Of a stretch of 64,000 nt of DNA, positions 34,628-43,308 are shown in pieces. The notes below the pieces were generated by a model. It made no database searches. It worked only from the letters and a program-made list of their open reading frames with translations, and was not told the origin of the DNA. Source of the DNA: an uncultured Veillonella sp. (GTDB lineage: Bacteria > Bacillota > Negativicutes > Veillonellales > Veillonellaceae); assembly GCF_937981445.1 (NCBI RefSeq), contig NZ_CALJON010000008.1, positions 62,001 through 126,000 on the forward strand. The letters run 5' to 3'. Every line of letters begins with the position of its first letter. Within the stretch, counting starts at the first letter, position 1. A program made the translations under genes and the position numbers.

Positions 34628-36035
34628 TACAGACTCACAACAAACGGCCTCTTCCGTATTATGTAAAGCATTTTTCAGTAAAGACGAAAATGGAACCTAT
34701 TCCAATCCATTTAAACGTTTGCCTTTATCCATCAAAATTACTGGTTGGTATTCTATATTCTTATTGCTTATGTTGCTTTTATTGAGCATCTTTATTCTGC
34801 AATTCACCCAATTATGGGAAGATTCAGAAATGCGCAGCACCTTACAATCAAGAGTCATTAATACAGCTGATAATTTAACGCGATTTAGGCCCTTCCAAGA
34901 TGGCGTATTTACTGTGATTTATACGGAAAATGGCGTGGCCGTCAAAGGGGCTATTCCAGATGGATTCCCCCCAGAAAGTATGTTATCCCCCCATCATATT
35001 ACAGAAATCACCGTACGTAATTCTACCTTTTACTATTATGACTCACCCATTGGTGACCCTGCCTTTCATGGCTGGGTGCGCGGTATGCTACCGGCTACTT
35101 CAGTTAGCCGCACAACGAATGTGATGCTCATTTCACTCCTATTTGGAGGCATGACGTTCTTAATTATTGGTGCCGTTGGCGGATATTGGCTCATCAAGCG
35201 TGGCCTTGGCCCGATTCGCCTTCTCACTAAAACAGCCTCTGATATTGGGGAAAAGCAAGACTTATCGCAGCGTATTAAACCGCCCATTGAAACCTATGAT
35301 GAAATCTCCTCCTTGGCGCGTACATTTAATACCATGCTAGATAGTTTAGAAAAATCCTCACAGCGTGAGAAACAGTTTAGCTCCGATGTATCCCATGAAT
35401 TGCGTACACCTATTGCAGTTATTCAAGCAGAAAGCGATTATGGACGAGCTTATATTACATCTGTTGAAGAAGCTAAGGAAAGTTTTGACCATATTTTCCA
35501 ACAAAGTCGTTTCATGACTGCCATGGTAACACAATTACTCGATATTGCACGCCTTGATAATATGGAAAGTGTAAAAAAAGAGCCGCTCAACATGAGTCAG
35601 CTCATCGAAGATGTAGCCAAAGGCTATACACGTATTTGTAAAGAAAAACAAATTAACTTTACTACAGAGATTGAACCTAATCTAGAGTTAGTAGGTAATT
35701 TACCATTTTTAAAACGCGCCGTAGGCAATCTAGTGGATAATGCCATTAAATTTACCAAAGACTCCATCGCCCTACGACTCCTTAAAGAAGAGCAATCTAT
35801 TAAAGTTATTGTTACTGATAATGGTACCGGCATTAGTCAAAATGACTTAGATAAAATCTGGGATCGTCTATATCAAGTAGATCCATCCCGCACGAAAAGC
35901 TCTGACCAGGGCCTTGGCCTAGGTTTATATTTTGTACATAATATTGTTAAACTCCATAATGCTAAAGCCTATGCCACTAGTATTCCTGGTGATTCCACTA
36001 GTTTCATTTTAGAGTTTCCCATTATAGAGTCCTAA
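34596..36035 (+). CDS. Sensor histidine kinase (479 aa)
   Basis: Inner-membrane kinase partner of the preceding regulator. TM1 at about 51-71, extracytoplasmic sensor of about 100 residues (72-174), TM2 at about 176-200, HAMP (200-255), HisKA with phospho-His267 (SSDVSHELRTP), then ATPase motifs LVDNAIKFT (N box), VTDNGTGIS (G1) and GLGLGLYFV (G2). Start overlaps the regulator's end by 32 bases, with GAGG upstream. The long basic N terminus (FSKLKKKKS) is unusual. Signal unknown. Confidence 0.93.
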   Translation: MFSKLKKKKSNTDSQQTASSVLCKAFFSKDENGTYSNPFKRLPLSIKITGWYSIFLLLMLLLLSIFILQFTQLWEDSEMRSTLQSRVINTADNLTRFRPFQDGVFTVIYTENGVAVKGAIPDGFPPESMLSPHHITEITVRNSTFYYYDSPIGDPAFHGWVRGMLPATSVSRTTNVMLISLLFGGMTFLIIGAVGGYWLIKRGLGPIRLLTKTASDIGEKQDLSQRIKPPIETYDEISSLARTFNTMLDSLEKSSQREKQFSSDVSHELRTPIAVIQAESDYGRAYITSVEEAKESFDHIFQQSRFMTAMVTQLLDIARLDNMESVKKEPLNMSQLIEDVAKGYTRICKEKQINFTTEIEPNLELVGNLPFLKRAVGNLVDNAIKFTKDSIALRLLKEEQSIKVIVTDNGTGISQNDLDKIWDRLYQVDPSRTKSSDQGLGLGLYFVHNIVKLHNAKAYATSIPGDSTSFILEFPIIES

Positions 36036-36054
36036 GAAATAGAAAGGATACAAC

Positions 36055-36861
36055 ATGACTTTTTTCCCCTTCAAGTCCAATGCCGCTACTGAAAGCGGTA
36101 CAGTTGCGCCTAGCAACCGTCTCTATCGCTTCATCTGGGTTGGACTAGTGATGGTGTTAATTGGAATTGTTGTGTATAATGTGTTCACTTACTATCAAGC
36201 GCAAGAGCGACGGCGCGTAGTAAATGCCCGCACAGAAATGGTTAAAGCACAAGCCCGTGCCAATCAACTGACCTTACTCAGTGAAGATACAATCAAGAAA
36301 ATTGCGGCTTTAAACACAGGTGTTCCTATAGAAAATTTACGTTTTATCGAAATTGGGCTCATTACCTTTGATGACCTACCTATGCCGTCAATGGCATTAA
36401 AGCAACATGTATATGAGCATCATAGAGGCACGGATATTTCCAATGAGGGGCCGCACACAAATTTTCCTGAAGATAATAATAGTGATGCGTCCTTACCGCC
36501 TATTAAAATGCCACCTGATATGAAATCGTCTCAATCAGAGGGAAAGCAAAAATCAGTAGCCCCTGCGGCTAGCCCCAACAGCACTGCTAGCGCTGACAGT
36601 CCTAATAGTGCTGAAGTAGCCAATGCACAGCCAAGTCAAAACGAGGGACCTGGTGATCCTAACAATATGAGTCCCTCAAGAACGGCTCAGGGGCCTACAA
36701 ATAATGCGCCTTCGCTGCCTGAAAATGACTTTAGTCGCACCCCGCCTGGGGAATTAAAAACCCATCCTTTATATCATGTATTTGCTCGAAGTGGGGGCCT
36801 AACCTACGAATTAATTATCGATGGAGTTAATGGACATATTATAAAATCTAATGTATATTAA
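36055..36861 (+). CDS. Membrane-anchored PepSY-like protein with disordered insert (268 aa)
   Basis: One transmembrane helix at about 28-46 (FIWVGLVMVLIGIVVYNVF), so mostly extracytoplasmic. Residues about 78-110 (LLSEDTIKKIAALNTGVPIENLRFIEI) and the last 32 (HPLYHVFARSGGLTYELIIDG followed by HIIKS) look like the two halves of a PepSY domain, split by about 120 residues rich in Pro, Ser, Asn and Gln. It follows the kinase by 20 bp, so it is probably part of the same operon and may modulate or sense the same signal. Function unproven. Confidence 0.7.
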   Translation: MTFFPFKSNAATESGTVAPSNRLYRFIWVGLVMVLIGIVVYNVFTYYQAQERRRVVNARTEMVKAQARANQLTLLSEDTIKKIAALNTGVPIENLRFIEIGLITFDDLPMPSMALKQHVYEHHRGTDISNEGPHTNFPEDNNSDASLPPIKMPPDMKSSQSEGKQKSVAPAASPNSTASADSPNSAEVANAQPSQNEGPGDPNNMSPSRTAQGPTNNAPSLPENDFSRTPPGELKTHPLYHVFARSGGLTYELIIDGVNGHIIKSNVY

Positions 36862-36959
36862 TTATATAGGTCATTTCATAAAGCTATATATTAACTGTAT
36901 TCTTAGCAATTTTCTTTTTTTAGAAAATAATTTAAAATTAAGCCTCTAATTCATTTTCA

Positions 36960-37172
36960 ATTCATCTTGATGAATTATATTGGTACTATCAAATGAATGG
37001 TATCACTGATACCCCATTCAGTATACCTTTTATTATTGATTACAGGGAACTATATCAATCACTGAGCTCTCCCTGTTCAGCTGATATAGGTAGTCAATTT
37101 TTTCATTTGATTAACACTAACACTCCCCTTACAAGAAAAACAGGAATCCATCCCCGGATTCCTGTTTTTCTT
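36960..37172 (+). ncRNA. Cluster of RNA-like inverted repeats, one with pseudoknot topology, ending in a terminator
   Basis: In order: palindrome ATTCATC-TT-GATGAAT (36960-36975); hairpin TGAATGGTATC/GATACCCCATTCA with 2-base bulge (36994-37020); interleaved pairs ACAGGGA (37042-37048) with TCCCTGT (37070-37076) and CTATATCA (37050-37057) with TGATATAG (37082-37089), i.e. an A-B-A'-B' order; terminator AAACAGGAATC/GATTCCTGTTT (37136-37168). It may be the 3' end of the two-component operon or a separate regulatory RNA. Confidence 0.55.
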
Positions 37173-37571
37173 TTTCTCAAAATTAATTTTTCTCATCATT
37201 TTCCTTCACTATTTCTTCCTCATATGGCTCCTTTTTAAATCTTTTTTATTATTTTAAGGCCCTTTATATACTTCCCCTAGTAAAGCTAATATTGTTTCAA
37301 TTCTCTTTTATTAAAATATTTAATTTATATATTTTATATATTTTATATATTCTATAGTACTATGCAAAATTAAAAACTAATCTATATATAATTGATATGA
37401 AAAGTTTTAAAAATCATATTGTATTTCTTCGCAACATTCTATAGAATATCTATAAATCATAAAGTTTCATTTTAAAGTTTTATTTTATTTTAAGTCTCAT
37501 TTTATTTCATATGTTACCCCACTAATGACTATCAGCATTGTATTCTAAGTATATAAAGGAGAGAGTCCCCC
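37173..37571. other. AT-rich intergenic region before dapL, nothing recognised
   Basis: Long TTTATATATTTTATATA stretches and no gene. I could not pick a convincing promoter for dapL. Confidence 0.4.
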
Positions 37572-38801
37572 ATGGCCTTAGTTAATGAAAATTATTCAAA
37601 TTTACAAAGTTCTTATTTATTTGCCAATATAGCCCACAAAGTAGCTGAATTTCAAGCGCACCATCCCAAAGCAGATATTATTCGTCTAGGTATTGGCGAT
37701 GTTACCTTACCATTAGCGCCTGCTGTAATTGAAGCCCTGCACAAAGCCGTAGATGAAATGGCTCACAAGGATACATTCCGAGGCTATGGTCCTGAACAAG
37801 GTTATGAATTTCTCCGCCAAGCAGTGCTAAATCATGATTATAAAGCACGTGGCATACAAATAGGCTTAGATGAAATCTTCATCTCTGATGGCGCCAAATC
37901 AGATTGTGGCAATATTCAGGAACTCTTTAGCACTCACAATATAGTAGCCATTACAGACCCTGTATATCCAGTCTATCTAGATAGCAATGTAATGGGTGGC
38001 CGCTCTGGTAAAGCTATAGATGGCATATTTGAGCATATCGTCTACTTGCCTACTCATGGAGAAAACAATTTCTCTCCTGATTTTCCTAAAGAACCTGTAG
38101 ATTTAGTCTATCTTTGCTGCCCTAACAATCCGACTGGTACAGTGCTTAGTAAAGCACGCCTCAAGGAGTGGGTAGATTGGTGCAAAGCCAATGAGGCAGT
38201 ACTCCTCTTTGATTCTGCTTATGAGGCATTTATCAGTAGCGAGGACACAGTGCATTCTATTTTTGAAATCGAAGGCGCCAAAGAGGTCGCTTTGGAGTTC
38301 CGTTCATTTTCTAAAACAGCAGGCTTTACAGGCACGCGCTGTGCTTACACAGTGATTCCTAAGGAATTAACAATAAAAAATGCCGCCGGTGAACGAGTGG
38401 CCTTAAACCCACTTTGGAATCGCCGCCAATGCACTAAATTCAATGGTGTTCCCTATATCATCCAACGCGCTGCTGAAGCAGTATATTCACCAGCTGGCCA
38501 AAAACAGACGAAAGAAGCCATTGCGTATTACAAAGAAAATGCCCGCATCATTCGCGAAGGCCTTGAGTCCATTGGCCTCACCGTATTTGGTGGCGTAGAT
38601 GCCCCTTATATTTGGCTTAAAGTACCAAAGGGCTATACAAGCTGGGAGTTCTTTGATCTATTGCTAGAAAAAGTACATATTGTAAGCACCCCGGGCGCAG
38701 GTTTTGGCCCTTGTGGCGAAGGCTATTTACGCCTAACTGCCTTTGGGAGTCGGGAAAATACTGAAAAAGCCATTGAGCGCATTAAAACACTAACGTTTTA
38801 A
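37572..38801 (+). CDS. dapL: LL-diaminopimelate aminotransferase (409 aa)
   Basis: Makes LL-diaminopimelate for lysine and peptidoglycan directly from tetrahydrodipicolinate. PLP fold type I aminotransferase of DapL length; N-terminal LQSSYLFANIAHKV, then IIRLGIGDVTLPLAPAV and FRGYGPEQGYEFLRQAV are close to DapL of bacteria and plants. PLP Lys lies in FRSFSKTAGFTGTRC; substrate-site CCPNNPTGT and YLRLTAFGSREN near the end. AAGGAGAGAG precedes the ATG. Single gene. Confidence 0.95.
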   Translation: MALVNENYSNLQSSYLFANIAHKVAEFQAHHPKADIIRLGIGDVTLPLAPAVIEALHKAVDEMAHKDTFRGYGPEQGYEFLRQAVLNHDYKARGIQIGLDEIFISDGAKSDCGNIQELFSTHNIVAITDPVYPVYLDSNVMGGRSGKAIDGIFEHIVYLPTHGENNFSPDFPKEPVDLVYLCCPNNPTGTVLSKARLKEWVDWCKANEAVLLFDSAYEAFISSEDTVHSIFEIEGAKEVALEFRSFSKTAGFTGTRCAYTVIPKELTIKNAAGERVALNPLWNRRQCTKFNGVPYIIQRAAEAVYSPAGQKQTKEAIAYYKENARIIREGLESIGLTVFGGVDAPYIWLKVPKGYTSWEFFDLLLEKVHIVSTPGAGFGPCGEGYLRLTAFGSRENTEKAIERIKTLTF

Positions 38802-38877
38802 TTATATGAGAGCTAATATATAATCACAATATAAATACAATATAAGCACAATACAACCACTTTATAATTACTATATG

Positions 38878-38910
38878 ACCACTATACGACCACTATACGA
38901 CCACTATATA
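38878..38910. repeat. Three 11-bp direct repeats (ACCACTATACG)
   Basis: Two perfect copies (38878-38888, 38889-38899) and one ending in TATA (38900-38910). Related, more diverged copies precede them from about 38815, 3' of dapL. Confidence 0.7.
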
Positions 38911-39038
38911 TAATTTTTTCAATATATTATCCCCTTTACTCTTGTCCTAAAGTCGCCTAACATGTTATGATTTTATTATTCAGTAAGTCTATTACTATAT
39001 AGTTAGCTATTTCATAACATTAAGATAAAGAGGTATTC

Positions 39039-39377
39039 ATGTTTACAGTAGTAAAAAAATTAGAAATTAGTGCATCTCATCAATTAAAACTCGACTATGA
39101 AAGCAAATGTCAACGCCTTCATGGACACAACTGGATTGTGCATATTTACGCTCGCGCTAAGGAGCTAAATCATAATGGCATGGTAATTGACTTCGGTCAT
39201 ATCAAAGAAGCCATTCACGGCCGCTTAGACCATCGTCATATTAATGATATTATGGGCGACATCAATCCTACGGCAGAAAACATGGCAAAATGGATTGCTG
39301 ACGAACTAGGTGAAACTTGCTTTAAAGTAGTCGTGCAAGAATCAGAAGGGAATGTGGCTATTTATGAACGTGATTGA
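39039..39377 (+). CDS. queD: 6-carboxy-tetrahydropterin synthase QueD (112 aa)
   Basis: Second step of queuosine/7-deazaguanine synthesis. Zinc ligands H14, H28 and H30 (ASHQL, LHGHNW) and catalytic Cys24 are visible; DFGHIKEAI and LDHRHIND are the family core; the end carries VQESEGN. Length matches QueD. Its end overlaps queE by 14 bases, so the two are cotranslated. No preQ1 riboswitch was recognised upstream, and queC/queF are not in the window. Confidence 0.95.
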   Translation: MFTVVKKLEISASHQLKLDYESKCQRLHGHNWIVHIYARAKELNHNGMVIDFGHIKEAIHGRLDHRHINDIMGDINPTAENMAKWIADELGETCFKVVVQESEGNVAIYERD

Positions 39378-40023
39378 GCTTTTTAGCTCCATCGAAGGAG
39401 AGGGAATTCGTCAAGGATTCCCTTGCTCTTTTTTACGGCTCTATGATTGCAATTTACGCTGTGTATATTGCGACACCACCTATAGCTATGGAGAAGATGT
39501 AGACTTTCAGACGATGAGCCAAGAGCGCATTATAGAGCAACTCAAGGCCTTTAACAATCGCTATATCACAATTACTGGCGGCGAGCCTTTGCTACAAGCT
39601 AAAGAAGTGGAAAAATTAATTCGCACCATGAGCCAAGAAACAACACCTTGGGGCCCTTATGAGTTCAATATCGAAACCAATGGCTCCATATTAGCGCCCT
39701 TCCGCTATGACAATGTGATTTACACCTTTGACTACAAATGTCCTGACTCCTTAGCCGAAGAGGATATGCATCCACGCTTGTTAGAACAAATTGAGCCACA
39801 GGATGTGTTAAAATTTGTTGTTTCATCACCTAAGGATTTAGATAAAATGAAACAATTAGTCCTAGAAAAACAGCCAAAAGGTCATATCTTTGTATCCCCT
39901 GTATTCGGTAAAATCGATCCCAAATACATCGTGGATTACCTACTTAAATACAATCTACAAACAATTCGTTTACAATTACAAATTCATAAGTTTATTTGGG
40001 ACCCCGACACCAAAGGTGTGTAA
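39364..40023 (+). CDS. queE: 7-carboxy-7-deazaguanine synthase QueE (radical SAM, 219 aa)
   Basis: Ring-contracting radical SAM enzyme acting after QueD. Cluster motif C29-x3-C33-x2-C36 (YDCNLRCVYCDT), N-terminal ELFSSIEGEG, and TGGEPLLQ. The start at 39364 gives the family N terminus MNVIELFSSI; an in-frame ATG four codons earlier (39352) touches the AAGGG site and is less likely. Its stop codon lies inside a 26-bp tandem duplication. Confidence 0.94.
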   Translation: MNVIELFSSIEGEGIRQGFPCSFLRLYDCNLRCVYCDTTYSYGEDVDFQTMSQERIIEQLKAFNNRYITITGGEPLLQAKEVEKLIRTMSQETTPWGPYEFNIETNGSILAPFRYDNVIYTFDYKCPDSLAEEDMHPRLLEQIEPQDVLKFVVSSPKDLDKMKQLVLEKQPKGHIFVSPVFGKIDPKYIVDYLLKYNLQTIRLQLQIHKFIWDPDTKGV

Positions 40024-40066
40024 TCTTTTCAGGCACAACAGGTGTGTAATCCTTTCAGGCATAACA
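40015..40066. repeat. 26-bp tandem duplication across the queE stop codon
   Basis: Copies at 40015-40040 and 40041-40066 differ at two positions; both start GGTGTGTAATC. The first contains the last two codons and stop of queE. Confidence 0.9.
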
Positions 40067-40196
40067 AAAGCGCAACTGCTTTTATTACACCTCACGACCT
40101 ATACAAAACCATCTCTATGATGAATCTTTATATACTTTGTATAGGAATACATCATAAAGATGTATGTGAGTGTTAATAAAGTAGTTGCGCTTTTTT
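40066..40196. other. Long inverted repeat folding as a three-way junction
   Basis: Outer arms 40066-40095 and 40166-40194 begin AAAAGCGCAACT and end AGTTGCGCTTTT with few mismatches. Between them sit two perfect hairpins: CCTATACAAA/TTTGTATAGG (40098-40145, 28-base loop) and ATACATC/GATGTAT (40147-40165, five-base loop). The junction has only three unpaired bases. The first loop holds TATGATG, complementary to CATCATA in the second. T-runs on both outer sides allow bidirectional termination. Confidence 0.75.
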
Positions 40197-40397
40197 ATTA
40201 CCTTATGCAGATGCCTTATCTCTGCTTCTTTTATACCCTTCAAACGTAAACCTACATATCGTACTAAGAAGGTAAACAATACTCATTGTAATAGGGGCTA
40301 GACCTAAATCAATGCTGGTTATAGAAGCAAATCAATGCTGGTTATAGAAGTAAATAATTTTAGTTTCTTCAGGATTTACTAAAGCGCCAGTCATAAC
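40197..40397. other. Spacer with a short direct repeat
   Basis: AATCAATGCTGGTTATAGAAG occurs twice in tandem near 40300-40350, again next to a gene 3' end (stop at 40398). No gene seen. Confidence 0.5.
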
Positions 40398-41279
40398 TTA
40401 GTGGTCAGGAACACCGCCTACATTAAACACATATAGGGTATAATCATCTGGCACAGGAATGGAGTTAAATCCATAAGAGTAATAGCCCAATAATTTCTTC
40501 TGTAAGCGTTTATTCTCTTTTTCTGAAAGTGCTACACTATTGACCTGATTATCTACCTTTATATCCATTCGCTCGGCCAGTTCAGGCACAAATTCTGGCA
40601 CAGTGCCTAAATTTTTAAGTTCTGACGTACGACGAATTTCATACCCTAACACTAAGTCTTTAGCACTTAAAGCCGATGCCATATTGTACACTGGTTCTAG
40701 TTGAATATATACATGACCACTGTCCCCTAATGTCATCGTATCAATGGCCAAGGCCTTCGCCTCTTTAATGTATGGCGCTAGTTCAGTAGCCGTACCACTA
40801 AAGCTAACTTCCCCAACAGCCCCTGTTTTTAAAAATTGCGGTACATAGTACATCTGAACATCTTTGGCAAATTGAGGGATTTCCTTTGGAAACCCGTCAT
40901 ACTGAGGCATTTTGCCATAATCCTTAGGGTCATTCATAGGGAATAAAATTCGCAATGTTATGTCTTTATATTGAGTCGATCTTGGATGGGTCAAACTCAC
41001 TTGTCCATGCGTAACGGGCTCTTCATAAGCCTTTATAACCCGCGTAAGGGAATCCTTCTTACTCGTTGCTAAGCCTTGTTCCATTGAGCTTACTGTATCG
41101 TTTTTCACCCCTAGAGAATCATGGGCCCCGCTCACATTCAATACCATAGGCTCACCACGCACTAATAGGGCTACAGGTTCAGCCTCACTAGCAGCCATAG
41201 CAGATGCACTAAAAGCAGCCGCACATAGCGTCATGCCTAATGCTATTCGTACTCTTTGTTTTGCCATGTTACCTATCAT
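40398..41279 (-). CDS. Secreted protein of unknown function (293 aa)
   Basis: A Sec signal peptide covers about residues 1-29 (basic MAKQRVRIA, hydrophobic ALGMTLCAAAFSASAMA, cut after AMA). The mature part has no family I recognise; it is mixed alpha/beta with the blocks VALLVRGEPMVLNVSG, TLRILFPMNDP, GEVSFSGTATELAPYIKEAKALA and SGHVYIQLEPVYNMASALSAKDLVLGYEIRR. The end YTLYVFNVGGVPDH looks like a folded edge. GGAGGTG precedes ATG 41279; a second in-frame ATG at codon 5 is possible. Single gene, likely periplasmic. Confidence 0.75.
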   Translation of the reverse strand: MIGNMAKQRVRIALGMTLCAAAFSASAMAASEAEPVALLVRGEPMVLNVSGAHDSLGVKNDTVSSMEQGLATSKKDSLTRVIKAYEEPVTHGQVSLTHPRSTQYKDITLRILFPMNDPKDYGKMPQYDGFPKEIPQFAKDVQMYYVPQFLKTGAVGEVSFSGTATELAPYIKEAKALAIDTMTLGDSGHVYIQLEPVYNMASALSAKDLVLGYEIRRTSELKNLGTVPEFVPELAERMDIKVDNQVNSVALSEKENKRLQKKLLGYYSYGFNSIPVPDDYTLYVFNVGGVPDH

Positions 41280-41344
41280 AGCTTCTACACCTCCATACGT
41301 CTATACGATCAAACTATCATATAATACACTGTAATACCAATCAA

Positions 41345-41428
41345 TAAAAAGAGGCAACTAAGAATCTCACATCACCTACGCCACTACGCGAGTGCCCTTA
41401 GGATGCAAAACAGCCTCTTGTTGCCTCT
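41345..41428 (-). terminator. Branched terminator of the aldehyde dehydrogenase gene
   Basis: AGAGGCAAC (minus strand start) pairs with GTTGCCTCT followed by TTTTTATTG; inside are CTAAG/CTTAG and CACT-CGCGT-AGTG stems. About 84 nt, larger than a usual terminator. Confidence 0.7.
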
Positions 41429-41496
41429 ATTATACTACATATATGAATTGATACATTGAAATATTAATATATTTACTCTTATATTTAGCCTTATGC

Positions 41497-42984
41497 TTAG
41501 TCTTTTACATCATATAAACCAGTCGTGTTTTCACTAAGGTTAATGATGATATTTTTCTTCTGGCTATAATGTTCAAGAATTACTTTATGCGTTTCACGGC
41601 CAATACCAGATTGTTTTACCCCACCAAATGGAGCCCCTGCAGGAATCTGGTTATAGCAGTTAACCCACATACGACCAGTTTCAACGCCTTCAGCTACGCG
41701 GATGGCACGGTTAATATCGCGTGTCCAAACACCGCCGCCAAGACCAAATTCACTATCATTAGCCATTTTAATAACTTCTTCTTCACTGTGGAATTTAATA
41801 ACAACAGCTACTGGACCAAAAATTTCTTCTTGAGCTACCCGCATATCATTTGTTGCATCAACGATTAATGTAGGTCGTACGAAGCAGCCTTTACCAAGTT
41901 CGCCTTCTGTAATACGTTTACCACCAGCAAGGATACGAGCCCCTTCTTTTTCGGCAATGTCTACATAATCCAATACTTTCTTAGTTTGCCCTTCATAAAT
42001 CTGAGCCCCTAATTGTGTATCTTCTTCCCAAGGAAGACCTACTTTTACTTTTTCAAAATGCTTAGCAAGATCAGCTACGAATTTGTCATAAATAGTATCT
42101 TGTACGAAAATACGAGACCCCGCACAGCATACTTGACCTTGGTTAAATAAGATACCTAACATAGCACCTTCCATGGCCATATCCCACTTAGCATCTTCAA
42201 AGAAGATATTAGCGGATTTACCACCAAGTTCCAAAGTAGCTGGAATCAAATGATTAGCTGCGGCTTTATACACATTAAGACCTACATCAGTAGAACCAGT
42301 GAAGGCAAGTTTAGCAAAGCCTGGATGGTCAAGAATAAATTGACCTGATTTAGAGCCTTTACCAGTAATAATATTAACTACACCGGCTGGTAAAATATCT
42401 TTTAAGATTTCACCAAACTCAAGTAAGCTTAATGATGTATGGCTCGATGGTTTAATAACAACAGTACAGCCCGCTGCTAATGCTGGAGCTAATTTCCAAG
42501 CTGCCATAAGGAATGGGAAGTTCCAAGGAATAACCTGTCCTACAACGCCAATTGGTTCATGTAAAATCAAGGACAATGTATTGCCATCTAATTGTTGCGC
42601 TGAACCTTCTTCGGCGCGGATAACACCAGCGAAGTAACGGAAATGGTCAATTGCAAATGGAATATCAATGCCCCGTGTTTCACGGATTGGTTTACCATTA
42701 TCATAGGTTTCCACTTGAGCAAAATGTTCTAATTTTGCTTCTAATGCATCAGCGATTTTTAACAAATAGCTAGAACGTTCTTGAATCGATGTTTTCTTCC
42801 AAGTTTTAAATGCTTCCGTTGCTGCTGCAACCGCTGCGTCCACATCGTCCTTAGTGGCTTCTGCACAAATAGCCAGCACTTCACCAGTTGCTGGATTGTA
42901 AGCCTTATATTCCTGTCCATCACTTGCTGGACGCCATTCATTGTTAATCAACAAACCATACTTTTCCTTCAATTGTAATGCCAT
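41497..42984 (-). CDS. NAD(P)+-dependent aldehyde dehydrogenase (495 aa)
   Basis: Oxidises an aldehyde to its acid in the cytoplasm. Full-length ALDH superfamily protein: VIPWNFPFLMAAWKLAPALAAG, KPSSHTSL, the catalytic Glu in LELGGKSA and the nucleophile in NQGQVCCAGSR (Cys pair), then EEIFGPVAVV and PFGGVKQSGIGRE. Closest in style to acetaldehyde/betaine-type AldB or ExaC enzymes, but substrate cannot be fixed. Its promoter has a TTGATA-17-TATACT layout. Not a CoA-acylating enzyme, unlike the BMC dehydrogenase. Confidence 0.92.
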   Translation of the reverse strand: MALQLKEKYGLLINNEWRPASDGQEYKAYNPATGEVLAICAEATKDDVDAAVAAATEAFKTWKKTSIQERSSYLLKIADALEAKLEHFAQVETYDNGKPIRETRGIDIPFAIDHFRYFAGVIRAEEGSAQQLDGNTLSLILHEPIGVVGQVIPWNFPFLMAAWKLAPALAAGCTVVIKPSSHTSLSLLEFGEILKDILPAGVVNIITGKGSKSGQFILDHPGFAKLAFTGSTDVGLNVYKAAANHLIPATLELGGKSANIFFEDAKWDMAMEGAMLGILFNQGQVCCAGSRIFVQDTIYDKFVADLAKHFEKVKVGLPWEEDTQLGAQIYEGQTKKVLDYVDIAEKEGARILAGGKRITEGELGKGCFVRPTLIVDATNDMRVAQEEIFGPVAVVIKFHSEEEVIKMANDSEFGLGGGVWTRDINRAIRVAEGVETGRMWVNCYNQIPAGAPFGGVKQSGIGRETHKVILEHYSQKKNIIINLSENTTGLYDVKD

Positions 42985-43096
42985 AGTGTTACCTCCTAGT
43001 AAAATACTTCGGTTAATAGCATATGTAGGATCTCAAGCCAGTAAAATCTGTAATGTCTAAAACTAGTTCGATTTTTTTCTATATCCTATGTGTTAA

Positions 43097-43125
43097 AGTA
43101 TACGCTCTTTGATTTGATTTATCAA
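43097..43125 (-). promoter_or_regulatory. Promoter of the aldehyde dehydrogenase gene with overlapping palindrome
   Basis: TTGATA (43120-43125), 17 bp, TATACT (43097-43102) on the minus strand. The palindrome TTGATTTATCAA (43114-43125) covers the -35 box, so a repressor or redox regulator may act here. Confidence 0.6.
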
Positions 43126-43177
43126 TAATAATGCTGCAAGTATTTTGTATTCATGCCAAATTAGTATACACTATTTC

Positions 43178-43226
43178 AAAAAAAGCCTCCCTAATAAAGC
43201 CACAAAAGCCTTTACTAGGGAGGTTT
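43178..43226 (-). terminator. Terminator of msrAB
   Basis: AACCTCCCTAGTAAAG pairs with CTTTATTAGGGAGGC, one mismatch, followed by TTTTTTT on the minus strand. Confidence 0.88.
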
Positions 43227-43308
43227 TCTCTCTGTCTTTTTTAAAATTACATATGTATTTTTTATTATAAGACTCTATGCCTATTTGGTATACATACCAA
43301 AAACAGAA

